From Bryobacteraceae bacterium (lineage in GTDB: Bacteria > Acidobacteriota > Terriglobia > Bryobacterales > Bryobacteraceae): DNA of 5,710 nucleotides. The position numbers were made by a program, and so were the translations under genes. The notes below the pieces were generated by a model that worked only from the letters and a program-made list of their open reading frames with translations, ran no database searches and was not told the DNA's origin. The DNA lies in contig JAICMB010000249.1 of the NCBI GenBank assembly GCA_025929455.1, forward strand, positions 1 through 5,710, given 5' to 3'. Shown in pieces: positions 1 through 5,710 of the stretch (positions within the stretch are counted from its first letter, which is position 1; each line of letters starts with the position of its first letter).

Positions 1-432
1 GTTCGCATTGATGTGCTCGATCATCTGCGGAATCGAGACCTTCTCGAAATCCACGTACATAGTGGAAAGTCCGAACCCGCGTATGCCTACGGGCGGGAAC
101 TTCGTCCACGAGACGGCCCGCTCCAACAGCTCCGGCGACTCCACGCGTGGGAAAATGATGCCCTGCGCGCCGGCATCGAGCGAGCGCGCTATCAGATCGT
201 ACTGCATGTCCGCCACGCGCACGATCGGGCACAGCCCCGCCGGGTTCGCGACGCGGCAGATGTCCTGCACGGTTTCCAAGTCGAAGCCGCCGTGTTCGGT
301 ATCGACGAATGCCCAGTTGAATCCCGCGGCCGCCAGAATGCGGGCCACGTCCGCGGAACGAAGTTGCGCAAAGCCCGTTCCGAGTTGCACACGTCCTTCG
401 CGCAGCGCCTGTTTGACCGTATTGATACGCAT
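1..432 (-). CDS. HpcH/HpaI-family aldolase, partial (C-terminus beyond window)
   Basis: The 144 visible codons read from ATG at 432 to the left edge without a stop. The family comprises divalent-metal class II aldolases that cleave or form C-C bonds next to pyruvate or a related keto acid, such as 2,4-dihydroxyhept-2-ene-1,7-dioate aldolase, in the cytoplasm. Visible family marks are LGTGFAQL (17-24), FVDTEHGGFD (42-51) with His47 at the place of the HpaI catalytic base, VRV with Arg72 at the place of the substrate-binding Arg, DAGAQGIIFPRVES (86-99) and FPPVGIRG (112-119). The metal-ligand Glu and Asp lie beyond the edge, so activity cannot be confirmed. The gene follows bshC by 18 bases in the same reading frame, separated by the bshC TGA, so ATG 432 is the first possible ATG. 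No clear Shine-Dalgarno precedes it, which suggests translation coupled to bshC. The true substrate is unknown; a 4-hydroxy-2-oxo-acid aldolase or a citrate-lyase-like relative is possible. Confidence 0.88.
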   Translation of the reverse strand, partial: MRINTVKQALREGRVQLGTGFAQLRSADVARILAAAGFNWAFVDTEHGGFDLETVQDICRVANPAGLCPIVRVADMQYDLIARSLDAGAQGIIFPRVESPELLERAVSWTKFPPVGIRGFGLSTMYVDFEKVSIPQMIEHINAN

Positions 433-450
433 AAGTGCCGGAACGCGCCG

Positions 451-2031
451 TCAGACCGCCACGACCTTGTGGTCCGGACAGTCCAGGTGCACGTTCTCGT
501 ATAGTGTATCGAGCAGACCGGACCCGTGCCGGGCGAGAAACGGCAGGATGGAGTAAAAGCGCTCCTGCAGATGCTTTTGCGGGTAGATCAGATTGGTGAG
601 ATAAGCGGCTTCGGCTTGCGCCCGCTCATCGCGGCGTAGCATCTGTCGCGCCGTTTTGTCCTGCATCTTCGCAAGCTGGTATTCGATTTTGCGACGGCTG
701 CGGCCGAGCGCGCGCCCCAGCGTGGGATCGAAGCATTTCAGATCGCACGCGAGTGTCTCAAGCGTCGCGTCAACCTCGCGCCGCGCGGTTTCGAAATTGC
801 CGTGCAGCGCCGCTGGCACCAGCCGCGCGGCAATGCTCTCTCGAACCGCCGCCTCCGGTTGCAGCACGTCGGGAACATGCAACTTGTAGCGGTCGAGTAG
901 TTTCGCGCCGCGTTGATCGATCAGCGTGAACGTGCTGCGGGCGGCGATCACCGGCATGCGCCCCAGCAGATCGCGATATAAAACCTGCGACTGCGCCATG
1001 TACGCCAGCTCGGCGGGTCCGCCGACATATGCGACCGAGGGAAGCAGGTAATCCTGCATTACGGGACGCAGCAGCGCGTTCGGAGAAACCTGTTCCGCAA
1101 CATCGTCGAGTTCCGCGACCGAATAGTTGCGATTGCCGGAAACGTATCCGCCGTTGGCGCGCCGTAGCGTGATGCGCTGGCCGTCCTCCAGCAGGAAAAA
1201 CAGTGAGGTGTTCGGTTCGATGTGGACCTGCGCGTGATAGCCGACATCAGCAAGTTCCTGGTTTCGTTCGAGCAGGCTTTGCTTCAGTGACGGCGCGTGG
1301 TCGAGAGCTTTGCGCAGGAACGGGCCGGCGATGCGCCGGAGATCCGGATCCAGGGGGTCCACAAAAACGAAGCCAAAGGGCTCCAGGAGCGAGCGCATGA
1401 GCGCGCGAAACGCATCACCGAAACTGACGCCGGGTCGGTATGCGTGACGCACGCGCGCGGTGACTTCTTCGGCAAAGGGCAGACCGGCGAGCGCGCGCTC
1501 CAATTCGGCGATGGGCGGGTCCGGCATGGCGAGCGGACCTACGACGCGCTGCCCGGGTCCGCTTTCCGCGGCCGTCGCGATCCGTACGGGTTGCTGAGCG
1601 CGATCGAAGACCCAGGTGTGGTCGACTTCCGCGATGTCGTGGTCTTCGGTAGCCAGCCAGAACACCGGGACGGCCGGCAACCCCTGTGCCCGCAGACGCG
1701 CCGCAATCGACGCCGCCGTAAGAGCTTTATAAATTGTGTAAGCCGGTCCGGAAAACAAACCCACCTGCTGTCCCGTGACCACAGCCACGGTTCCCGGGCG
1801 GGCCAGTTCATCGAGTGCGGGATTGGGTTCGTTTTGCGCGCGCAGGGCTGCAACGAGGGCCGCCCGGCGGTCGTCGGGATAGGACAACTCGGCGACGGCA
1901 CGGCGGTAGGAGGTGGGGTCGGCGGGGTTGTGTGCGTAAAACCCGGCTACGCGGTCGAAGTGGTACTGGTAATCGGAAAACAGCTTGGAGGTGTGCGGGA
2001 TCTCGGTGTGCCGTATACAGCCGTTTTCCAT
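451..2031 (-). CDS. bshC: Bacillithiol biosynthesis cysteine-adding enzyme BshC
   Basis: This 526-residue protein fits the usual BshC length of about 540. BshC performs the last step of bacillithiol synthesis, joining cysteine to glucosaminyl-malate in the cytoplasm. Recognisable blocks are IPHTSKLFSDY near the N-terminus (11-21), VTGQQVGLFSGPAYTIYK (85-102), PVFWLATEDHDIAEVDH (122-138), the SPNALLRPVMQDYLLP and YVGGPAELAY block (316-344), a long charged helical stretch likely to be the family's coiled coil (about 439-503), and the typical ending LLDTLYENVHLDCPDHK (506-522). ATG 2031 is the first ATG after an in-frame TGA at 2050-2052, and the IPxTxxLFxDY block sits right behind it, so the start is well bounded. 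No strong ribosome binding site is seen. bshA and bshB, which make the substrate, are not in this window. The gene is divergent from cyaY and is followed by an aldolase gene in the same direction. Confidence 0.96.
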   Translation of the reverse strand: MENGCIRHTEIPHTSKLFSDYQYHFDRVAGFYAHNPADPTSYRRAVAELSYPDDRRAALVAALRAQNEPNPALDELARPGTVAVVTGQQVGLFSGPAYTIYKALTAASIAARLRAQGLPAVPVFWLATEDHDIAEVDHTWVFDRAQQPVRIATAAESGPGQRVVGPLAMPDPPIAELERALAGLPFAEEVTARVRHAYRPGVSFGDAFRALMRSLLEPFGFVFVDPLDPDLRRIAGPFLRKALDHAPSLKQSLLERNQELADVGYHAQVHIEPNTSLFFLLEDGQRITLRRANGGYVSGNRNYSVAELDDVAEQVSPNALLRPVMQDYLLPSVAYVGGPAELAYMAQSQVLYRDLLGRMPVIAARSTFTLIDQRGAKLLDRYKLHVPDVLQPEAAVRESIAARLVPAALHGNFETARREVDATLETLACDLKCFDPTLGRALGRSRRKIEYQLAKMQDKTARQMLRRDERAQAEAAYLTNLIYPQKHLQERFYSILPFLARHGSGLLDTLYENVHLDCPDHKVVAV

Positions 2032-2072
2032 GAACTTAGCCGGATGAGGTCAGACGCGCTCAGAACGGTTCA

Positions 2073-2100
2073 AGGGTATCAGATGTCGCGAGTGCACCAA
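2073..2100 (-). promoter_or_regulatory. Possible sigma70-like promoter for bshC
   Basis: Read on the minus strand, TTGGTG (2095-2100) is followed after 16 bases by TACCCT (2073-2078), which is preceded by TGA and so forms a TGnTAnnnT extended -10 pattern. The start codon lies about 41 bases downstream of the -10. The -35 matches the consensus at only three positions, so the call rests mainly on the extended -10 and the position. It may be chance. Confidence 0.22.
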
Positions 2101-2150
2101 AGTTGCTGAAAAATAGAGAGGACGGCGGCGGGCCCCGCTAGCGTACGATA

Positions 2151-2157
2151 GAGGAAG
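2151..2157 (+). promoter_or_regulatory. Ribosome binding site of cyaY
   Basis: The purine run GAGGAAG ends 10 bases before ATG 2168 and 13 bases before the second, adjacent ATG at 2171. The spacing favours the first ATG, although both are in frame and the choice changes only one residue. Confidence 0.6.
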
Positions 2158-2167
2158 ACCACGCCCC

Positions 2168-2497
2168 ATGATGGACGAGCAGGAGTTCCGGAGGCGCGCC
2201 GACGAGGCGCTGAACGCGCTTTATCGCAAGCTGGTTAAGGCATCCGACGAGGCGGCGTTCGAGCCCGATCTGCAGACTGGCGCCTTGACGGTCGAGTTCG
2301 AAGACCCGCCGACCAAATTTGTGATCAGCCCGAATACGCCGGTGCGACAGATCTGGGTATCGGCACACTCGAAGAGCTTCAAACTCGGCTGGGACGGAGC
2401 GAAAACCGCTTTCGTGCTGCCCGAGTCCGGCGAAACGTTGACGGAACTGTTGCAGAACGCGGTCAGCAAGCAGTTGGGCGAGGAAGTCGCGCTTTAA
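2168..2497 (+). CDS. cyaY: Frataxin-family iron-sulfur protein CyaY
   Basis: At 109 residues this matches the length of E. coli CyaY (106). Frataxins bind iron weakly on an acidic surface and act on the cysteine desulfurase/scaffold complex during iron-sulfur cluster assembly, as donor or rate regulator. The layout fits the fold: an acidic first helix MMDEQEFRRRADEAL (1-15), further acidic residues D27, E28, E32 and D34, a strand ALTVEFED (39-46), FVISPNTPVRQIWVSA (51-66) with the conserved Trp63 of the QVW/QIW motif, then a strand pair and SGETLTELLQNAVSKQLGEE (87-106), matching the family's SGETFWDLL ending. No signal peptide or membrane segment is seen. It opens a tight operon, with hemW starting 3 bases after its stop. 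Frataxins are best known from beta- and gammaproteobacteria and eukaryotes, so its presence beside bshC is notable. Confidence 0.9.
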   Translation: MMDEQEFRRRADEALNALYRKLVKASDEAAFEPDLQTGALTVEFEDPPTKFVISPNTPVRQIWVSAHSKSFKLGWDGAKTAFVLPESGETLTELLQNAVSKQLGEEVAL

Positions 2498-2500
2498 GCG

Positions 2501-3598
2501 ATGTCGGGCGTCTACATCTCCTATCCGTTTTGCGCCCAGAAGTGTACGTATTGCAACTTCGCGTCCGACGTGTCCGGGGCGGAATTGCGACAGGCGTACG
2601 GCGAGATGCTGCGGCGCGAAATCGGCGAGCATGTCTGGGCCTGGACACCGGAGACCGTCTATCTCGGTGGCGGCACGCCGAGTCTGATGGACGCTGAAGA
2701 GTTCCGCGCGCTGCTCGATTGCGTTCCCGGGCGGCCCTGGCGCGAGGCAACGGTCGAAGCCGCGCCCGGCACGCTCACGCGTGAGCGCGTGCACGGCTGG
2801 GTTGAAGCGGGCGTGAACCGGGTCAGCCTCGGCGTCCAGTCATTCGTCCAGCGGGAACTGGCGCGCACCGGACGGCGGCACACGGCCGAGGTGGTGGCGG
2901 CCGACATTGACCTGCTCCGGGGCGCGGGAATTGCGAATTTTAATATTGATCTAATCGCCGGCCTTCCCGGGCAGACGGCGCAGTCCTGGAGGGCATCGCT
3001 CGAATTTCTGGAGCGGCTCGAAGCCCCGCACGCGTCTGTGTACATGCTCGAAGTGGACGAGGACAGCCGCCTCGGCCGGGAAATAATGTTCAACGGGCAG
3101 CGGTACGGCGCACCCGAGGTGCCCGACGACGCGCAGATCGTCGAAATGTACGAGGCCGCGGTCGAGGCGCTGCGGCGCATGGGTCTGCCGCGCTACGAGA
3201 TTTCGAACTTCGCACGGCCCGGCTTGGAGTCGGTCCACAACCTGAAGTACTGGCGTCTGGAGCCGTACGCCGGCTTCGGCGCCGACGCGCATTCCTTCGA
3301 CGGCGAGTTCCGGTGTTGCAACACCGAAACTGCCGACGAATACGTGGCCTGCATGCGCGACGACCGCTCGCCGCGTGTAGACACGGTCCGTGCCAATGCC
3401 GGCGAGGAACGCTTTCTGGTGGGCCTGCGGTTGAGCGAGGGAATGCGCCCTGCGCCTGCCGATTGGGTTCGTTTCGCCGCGCCGATTGAGCGCTTCGTGT
3501 CGGAAGGTCTGCTCGAAAACGAGCACGGCCTCTTGCGGCTCAGCGACCGCGGCCTGCTGTTCTCAAACGAAGTTCTGCAGGAGTTTATCGGCGCGTGA
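2501..3598 (+). CDS. hemW: Radical SAM family heme chaperone HemW
   Basis: At 365 residues this is close to the family norm of about 380. HemW binds heme and a 4Fe-4S cluster and delivers heme to acceptor proteins; it was long misannotated as oxygen-independent coproporphyrinogen oxidase (HemN). The radical SAM motif CxxxCxxC is C11, C15 and C18. The residue two past C18 is Phe20, where true HemN has another Cys, and this supports HemW. Further marks are YLGGGTPS (54-61), [10 protein letters not shown] (106-115), [14 protein letters not shown] (146-159), [10 protein letters not shown] (232-241), HNLKYW (246-251) matching the HNxxYW heme-binding motif of HemW, GFGADAHS (258-265), and a HemN_C-like end with FVSEGLL and [13 protein letters not shown] (332-359). 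ATG 2501 lies 3 bases after the cyaY stop, with GAGGAAG at 2480-2486 as a somewhat distant binding site. The stop overlaps the ltaE start. Substrate proteins cannot be read from the sequence. Confidence 0.94.
   Translation: MSGVYISYPFCAQKCTYCNFASDVSGAELRQAYGEMLRREIGEHVWAWTPETVYLGGGTPSLMDAEEFRALLDCVPGRPWREATVEAAPGTLTRERVHGWVEAGVNRVSLGVQSFVQRELARTGRRHTAEVVAADIDLLRGAGIANFNIDLIAGLPGQTAQSWRASLEFLERLEAPHASVYMLEVDEDSRLGREIMFNGQRYGAPEVPDDAQIVEMYEAAVEALRRMGLPRYEISNFARPGLESVHNLKYWRLEPYAGFGADAHSFDGEFRCCNTETADEYVACMRDDRSPRVDTVRANAGEERFLVGLRLSEGMRPAPADWVRFAAPIERFVSEGLLENEHGLLRLSDRGLLFSNEVLQEFIGA
3579..3583 (+). promoter_or_regulatory. Ribosome binding site that fixes the GTG start of ltaE
   Basis: AGGAG inside the end of hemW stands 11 bases before GTG 3595. 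The next in-frame ATG (residue 20) would remove the conserved [14 protein letters not shown] block, so the GTG overlapping the hemW TGA is the start. Confidence 0.6.
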
Positions 3599-4659
3599 GC
3601 GACGGCTACATCGATCTGCGCAGCGACACGGTGACGAAGCCGACGCCGGAGATGCGGCTCGCCATGGCGGAGGCCGAAGTCGGCGATGACGTCTACCGCG
3701 AAGATCCCACCGTAAACCGGCTGGAAGAGCGGGCGGCCGAGATCGCGGGCAAGGAAGCAGCGCTGTTCGTCCCCACGGGCACGATGGGGAACACCATCGC
3801 GATCAAGCTGCACACGTCGCACGGACAGGAAGTCATCTGCGAAGCGCGCTCTCACGTGATCGATTGGGAACTGGCGATGATGGCGTGGTTCTCCGGGTGT
3901 CTGGCACGGCCGGTCGCGGCGGACCACGGGATATTGCACTGGGCGGATATAGAGCCGGTCGTGAAACCAATGGGCCCGCATTGGGCTCCGACAGGTCTGA
4001 TCGAGATTGAAAACACGCACAATATGGCGGGCGGGACCGTGTATCCGCCTGAAGTGGTGGACGAGATCTCCGCCCAATCGCACGCGCGCGGATTGAAAGT
4101 GCACATGGACGGCGCGCGCGTGTTCAACGCGGCCGTTCATCTGAATCGCCCTGTTGCCGACATCGCGCGCGGCGCCGATACCGTCATGTTCTGCCTGTCG
4201 AAGGCACTGAGCGCACCGGCGGGTTCGATGTTGGCGGGGACTGCGGACGATACCGCCCGCGCGCGGCTGCTGCGCAAACGGCTGGGCGGGGGCATGCGCC
4301 AGGCAGGCATTCTCGCGGCTGCCGGGTTGATCGCCTTGAACGATATGCCGGCGCGGCTCGCTGAAGATCACGAGAACGCACGCCTGCTGGCGGCGGGTCT
4401 CGCCAACCTAACGGGCGTGGAGATCGATGCCGCGCGTGTTCAGACGAATATTGTGATTTTCAGTGTTTCAAATGACGCTCAGGAGTTCTGCGCGGCCCTG
4501 AAGCAGAGCGGCGTGCTGGCCGGTACTGCGGGCAGCGGCAGGATCCGCATGGTCACGCATAAGGATGTTTCGCGCGCGGATTGCGAGCGTGCTGTTGCGG
4601 CGACTGCTGAAGTAATGCGGAGGAGGACAGGCAGCAAGACTGCCTGTCCCACCGTTTAG
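3595..4659 (+). CDS. ltaE: Low-specificity L-threonine aldolase (PLP-dependent)
   Basis: This 354-residue cytoplasmic enzyme belongs to the fold-type I PLP family that splits threonine or allo-threonine into glycine and acetaldehyde. Visible marks are [14 protein letters not shown] (7-20), [16 protein letters not shown] (29-44), the phosphate-binding TGTMGN (61-66), His87 near the place of the PLP-stacking His, [13 protein letters not shown] (139-151), [10 protein letters not shown] (170-179) with Asp172 expected to pair with the pyridine nitrogen, and [12 protein letters not shown] (200-211) with Lys203 as the Schiff-base lysine. [10 protein letters not shown] (317-326) carries a C-terminal Arg. 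The lysine motif reads SKALSAP where many relatives have SKGLGAP, a mild variation. The gene starts with GTG inside the hemW stop (4-base overlap), so it is the third gene of the cyaY operon. The last 14 or so residues, beginning around MRRRTGSK, lie beyond the family core and are largely encoded by a palindromic repeat. L- versus allo- preference cannot be judged. Confidence 0.95.
   Translation: MSDGYIDLRSDTVTKPTPEMRLAMAEAEVGDDVYREDPTVNRLEERAAEIAGKEAALFVPTGTMGNTIAIKLHTSHGQEVICEARSHVIDWELAMMAWFSGCLARPVAADHGILHWADIEPVVKPMGPHWAPTGLIEIENTHNMAGGTVYPPEVVDEISAQSHARGLKVHMDGARVFNAAVHLNRPVADIARGADTVMFCLSKALSAPAGSMLAGTADDTARARLLRKRLGGGMRQAGILAAAGLIALNDMPARLAEDHENARLLAAGLANLTGVEIDAARVQTNIVIFSVSNDAQEFCAALKQSGVLAGTAGSGRIRMVTHKDVSRADCERAVAATAEVMRRRTGSKTACPTV
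4625..4649. repeat. Perfect 10-bp inverted repeat, REP-like, at the ltaE/chemoreceptor junction
   Basis: GGACAGGCAG (4625-4634) and CTGCCTGTCC (4640-4649) are exact reverse complements around the loop CAAGA (4635-4639). The stem lies inside the last codons of ltaE and begins 6 bases beyond the stop of the minus-strand chemoreceptor gene. Neither side is followed by a T-run (CACCGTTTAG on plus, TCCTCCGCAT on minus), so it is not a classic intrinsic terminator. It could still end or protect both transcripts. On the minus strand it reads GTGGGACAGGC, then loop, then GCCTGTCC, which resembles palindromes I recall as scattered in acidobacterial and planctomycete genomes. That resemblance is from memory and unverified. 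Confidence 0.75.
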
Positions 4660-5710
4660 ATCCCGACCATTACTTTCAGCTCGGAGACCATGTGCTGCAT
4701 GGCTTGCGCTTGTGCGCTCATCTCTTCGCCGGCCGAGGCGCTCTCTTCCGCACTCGCGGCGGTCTGCTGGGTTAAGCCATTCATGTCGTTCACCGATGCG
4801 GACACCTGCTCGATGCCCTTGGCCTGTTCCTGACTGCTGTGGTTCACGGATTCTACAAGGTGCCGTATTTTCTGTGCGCTTTCAGTGATTCCGCGGATCG
4901 CGGTGGCCACACGGTCCAGGTTGCCGCTGCCCTCGTTCGAGCGCACGATGCTTTCCTCAATCAATCCCGTGGTATCGCGCGCGGCGTCGGAGCAGCGCTG
5001 TGCCAGGTTGCGCACTTCATCGGCAACCACGGCAAAGCCCATCCCCGCTTCGCCGGCCCGCGCGGCCTCGACCGCGGCGTTCAGCGCCAGAATATTGGTC
5101 TGGAACGCGATCTCTTCGATGACCTTAATGATGCGTGAAATCTTCTCGCTCGAGGCATTGATCTCCTTCATCGAAACCACCATGCTCTCGAGAGTACGAT
5201 TCGCCTCGGAGACGCGATGATCGCCATCGTTCACCAGGTCCACGGCCGAGCGCGTGTTCTCCGCGTTCCGCTTCGTGGTCGATGCGAGTTCTTCCGCCGT
5301 ACACGCAGTTTCGCGTAGCGACGCGGCCTGCTGCGAAGCCCCGTGCGCAAGGTCCTGGCTCGCCGAACAGACCTGCAGCGATGCGTTCGCCATCTGCGCC
5401 GCGCTTTCCGACATCTGGTCCGCAAACCGCCGCAGCCGTCCGTTCACTTGCGCCAGCACGAAATACACCAACACGGCCAGAATCAGGGTGAGGCCAATCA
5501 AAATCGAAGCGACCCAGAAACTCCGCGACGATTTCTCGGAAGCCGCCCGCGCCGCCGCTTCGAGCTGCGCGCGCTGCGATTCGGATAAACGCCCCGCCGA
5601 GCGGCTCATTTCCGCGATCAGCGGCAGCGCCTTGTTGATGTGCATATCCAGTGCTTCATTGCACTTCTGCGCCGCGCACAACCGCGTCATGTCGCCGAAG
5701 TACTGCACGA
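4656..5710 (-). CDS. Methyl-accepting chemotaxis protein, partial (N-terminus beyond window)
   Basis: The frame is open to the right edge; a GTG at 5706-5708 is available but falls inside the sensor region, so the gene is taken as truncated. Residue numbers here count from that GTG. The order is the end of an extracytoplasmic helical sensor (about 1-60, with the CxxxxC pair C11 and C16), one transmembrane segment (about 64-86), and the cytoplasmic signalling hairpin with the near-invariant tip [20 protein letters not shown] (214-233). Methylation-type stretches rich in Q/E/A/S occur at about 123-140 and 313-332. A first transmembrane helix is expected upstream. About 130 residues lie on each side of the tip, so the hairpin fills the whole cytoplasmic part and leaves no room for a standard HAMP domain. 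There is no C-terminal NWETF-like tether. It would pass ligand signals to CheA/CheW; the ligand is unknown. Its stop overlaps that of ltaE. Confidence 0.95.
   Translation of the reverse strand, partial: VQYFGDMTRLCAAQKCNEALDMHINKALPLIAEMSRSAGRLSESQRAQLEAAARAASEKSSRSFWVASILIGLTLILAVLVYFVLAQVNGRLRRFADQMSESAAQMANASLQVCSASQDLAHGASQQAASLRETACTAEELASTTKRNAENTRSAVDLVNDGDHRVSEANRTLESMVVSMKEINASSEKISRIIKVIEEIAFQTNILALNAAVEAARAGEAGMGFAVVADEVRNLAQRCSDAARDTTGLIEESIVRSNEGSGNLDRVATAIRGITESAQKIRHLVESVNHSSQEQAKGIEQVSASVNDMNGLTQQTAASAEESASAGEEMSAQAQAMQHMVSELKVMVGI

Larger units (their letters stand above)
2032..2167. promoter_or_regulatory. Divergent intergenic region between bshC and cyaY
   Basis: This 136-base stretch lies between the two divergent start codons and must hold the promoters of both transcription units unless they are read from farther away. 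It holds an AT-richer patch around 2095-2116 and a GC-rich block with short palindromes (GGGCCC, GCTAGC) near 2129-2142. I find no convincing operator, riboswitch or T-box. A TACGAT at 2144-2149 resembles a -10 box but lies directly against the cyaY ribosome binding site and has no -35 partner. The plus-strand promoter is therefore not identified. Confidence 0.6.

Noticed and set aside
8..556. Plus-strand open frames opposite the aldolase and the end of bshC
   Set aside because: The minus strand encodes a clear HpcH/HpaI aldolase here, so these are antisense shadows.
1297..2109. 270-codon plus-strand open frame opposite bshC
   Set aside because: It shows no family pattern and runs antisense to the strongly recognised bshC, extending past its start only by chance.
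2129..2142. GC-rich palindromic block (GGGCCC, GCTAGC) in the divergent intergenic region as an operator
   Set aside because: The arms are very short and typical of GC-rich sequence. There is no repeated half-site and no match to a known regulator site.
2144..2149. TACGAT as the -10 box of cyaY
   Set aside because: It lies directly next to the ribosome binding site and has no -35 partner at 16-18 bases, so the transcript would begin within or just past the Shine-Dalgarno.
2138..2794. 218-codon minus-strand open frame opposite cyaY and the start of hemW
   Set aside because: It is antisense to the frataxin and the radical SAM motif, with no protein features of its own.
2501..3598. Oxygen-independent coproporphyrinogen III oxidase (HemN) for the radical SAM gene
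   Set aside because: The extra Cys after CxxxCxxC is replaced by Phe20, the protein is shorter than HemN, and HNxxYW is present, all favouring HemW.
3193..4371. Long 392-codon open frame on the minus strand opposite hemW and ltaE
   Set aside because: It is rich in Arg, His and Pro, has no recognisable motif, and lies antisense to two genes with clear family motifs. It is a shadow of GC-rich codon use.
4625..4649. Classic rho-independent terminator
   Set aside because: The stem is strong, but no T-run follows on either strand, so it is listed as a repeat with a possible terminator role only.

Overview
The window is GC-rich, densely packed chromosomal DNA that reads as six protein genes, two of them cut by the window edges. 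Only about 160 bases lie outside genes. The gene content points to a non-proteobacterial, bacillithiol-making Gram-negative, most likely an acidobacterium of the Solibacter/Bryobacterales kind. That is inferred from the combination of BshC, a CyaY-type frataxin, HemW wording such as [11 protein letters not shown], and a HAMP-less chemoreceptor. It rests on family recognition, not on a database search.

Layout. On the minus strand, bshC (451-2031) is followed after 18 bases by an HpcH/HpaI-type aldolase that runs off the left edge (1-432). A 136-base divergent intergenic region (2032-2167) separates this pair from a plus-strand operon. That operon is cyaY (2168-2497), hemW (2501-3598) and a threonine aldolase gene, ltaE (3595-4659), with a 3-base gap and then a 4-base overlap. 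Facing it from the right is a methyl-accepting chemotaxis protein gene on the minus strand (4656-5710, N-terminus missing). Its stop codon overlaps the stop codon of ltaE.

Function. Three of the genes around the divergent promoter region touch iron and thiol biochemistry. BshC makes the thiol bacillithiol, CyaY is a frataxin that acts on iron-sulfur cluster assembly, and HemW is a radical-SAM-type heme chaperone carrying a 4Fe-4S cluster. The threonine aldolase and the HpcH/HpaI aldolase are metabolic enzymes that appear to ride in the two transcription units. The chemoreceptor is probably unrelated.

The most unusual structure is a perfect 10-bp inverted repeat with a 5-base loop at 4625-4649. 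It codes for the last residues of the threonine aldolase and sits just past the chemoreceptor stop. It looks like a dispersed REP-like palindrome that has been absorbed into the gene end. I see no CRISPR array, tRNA, rRNA, insertion sequence, or defence or other clearly undescribed multi-gene system here.
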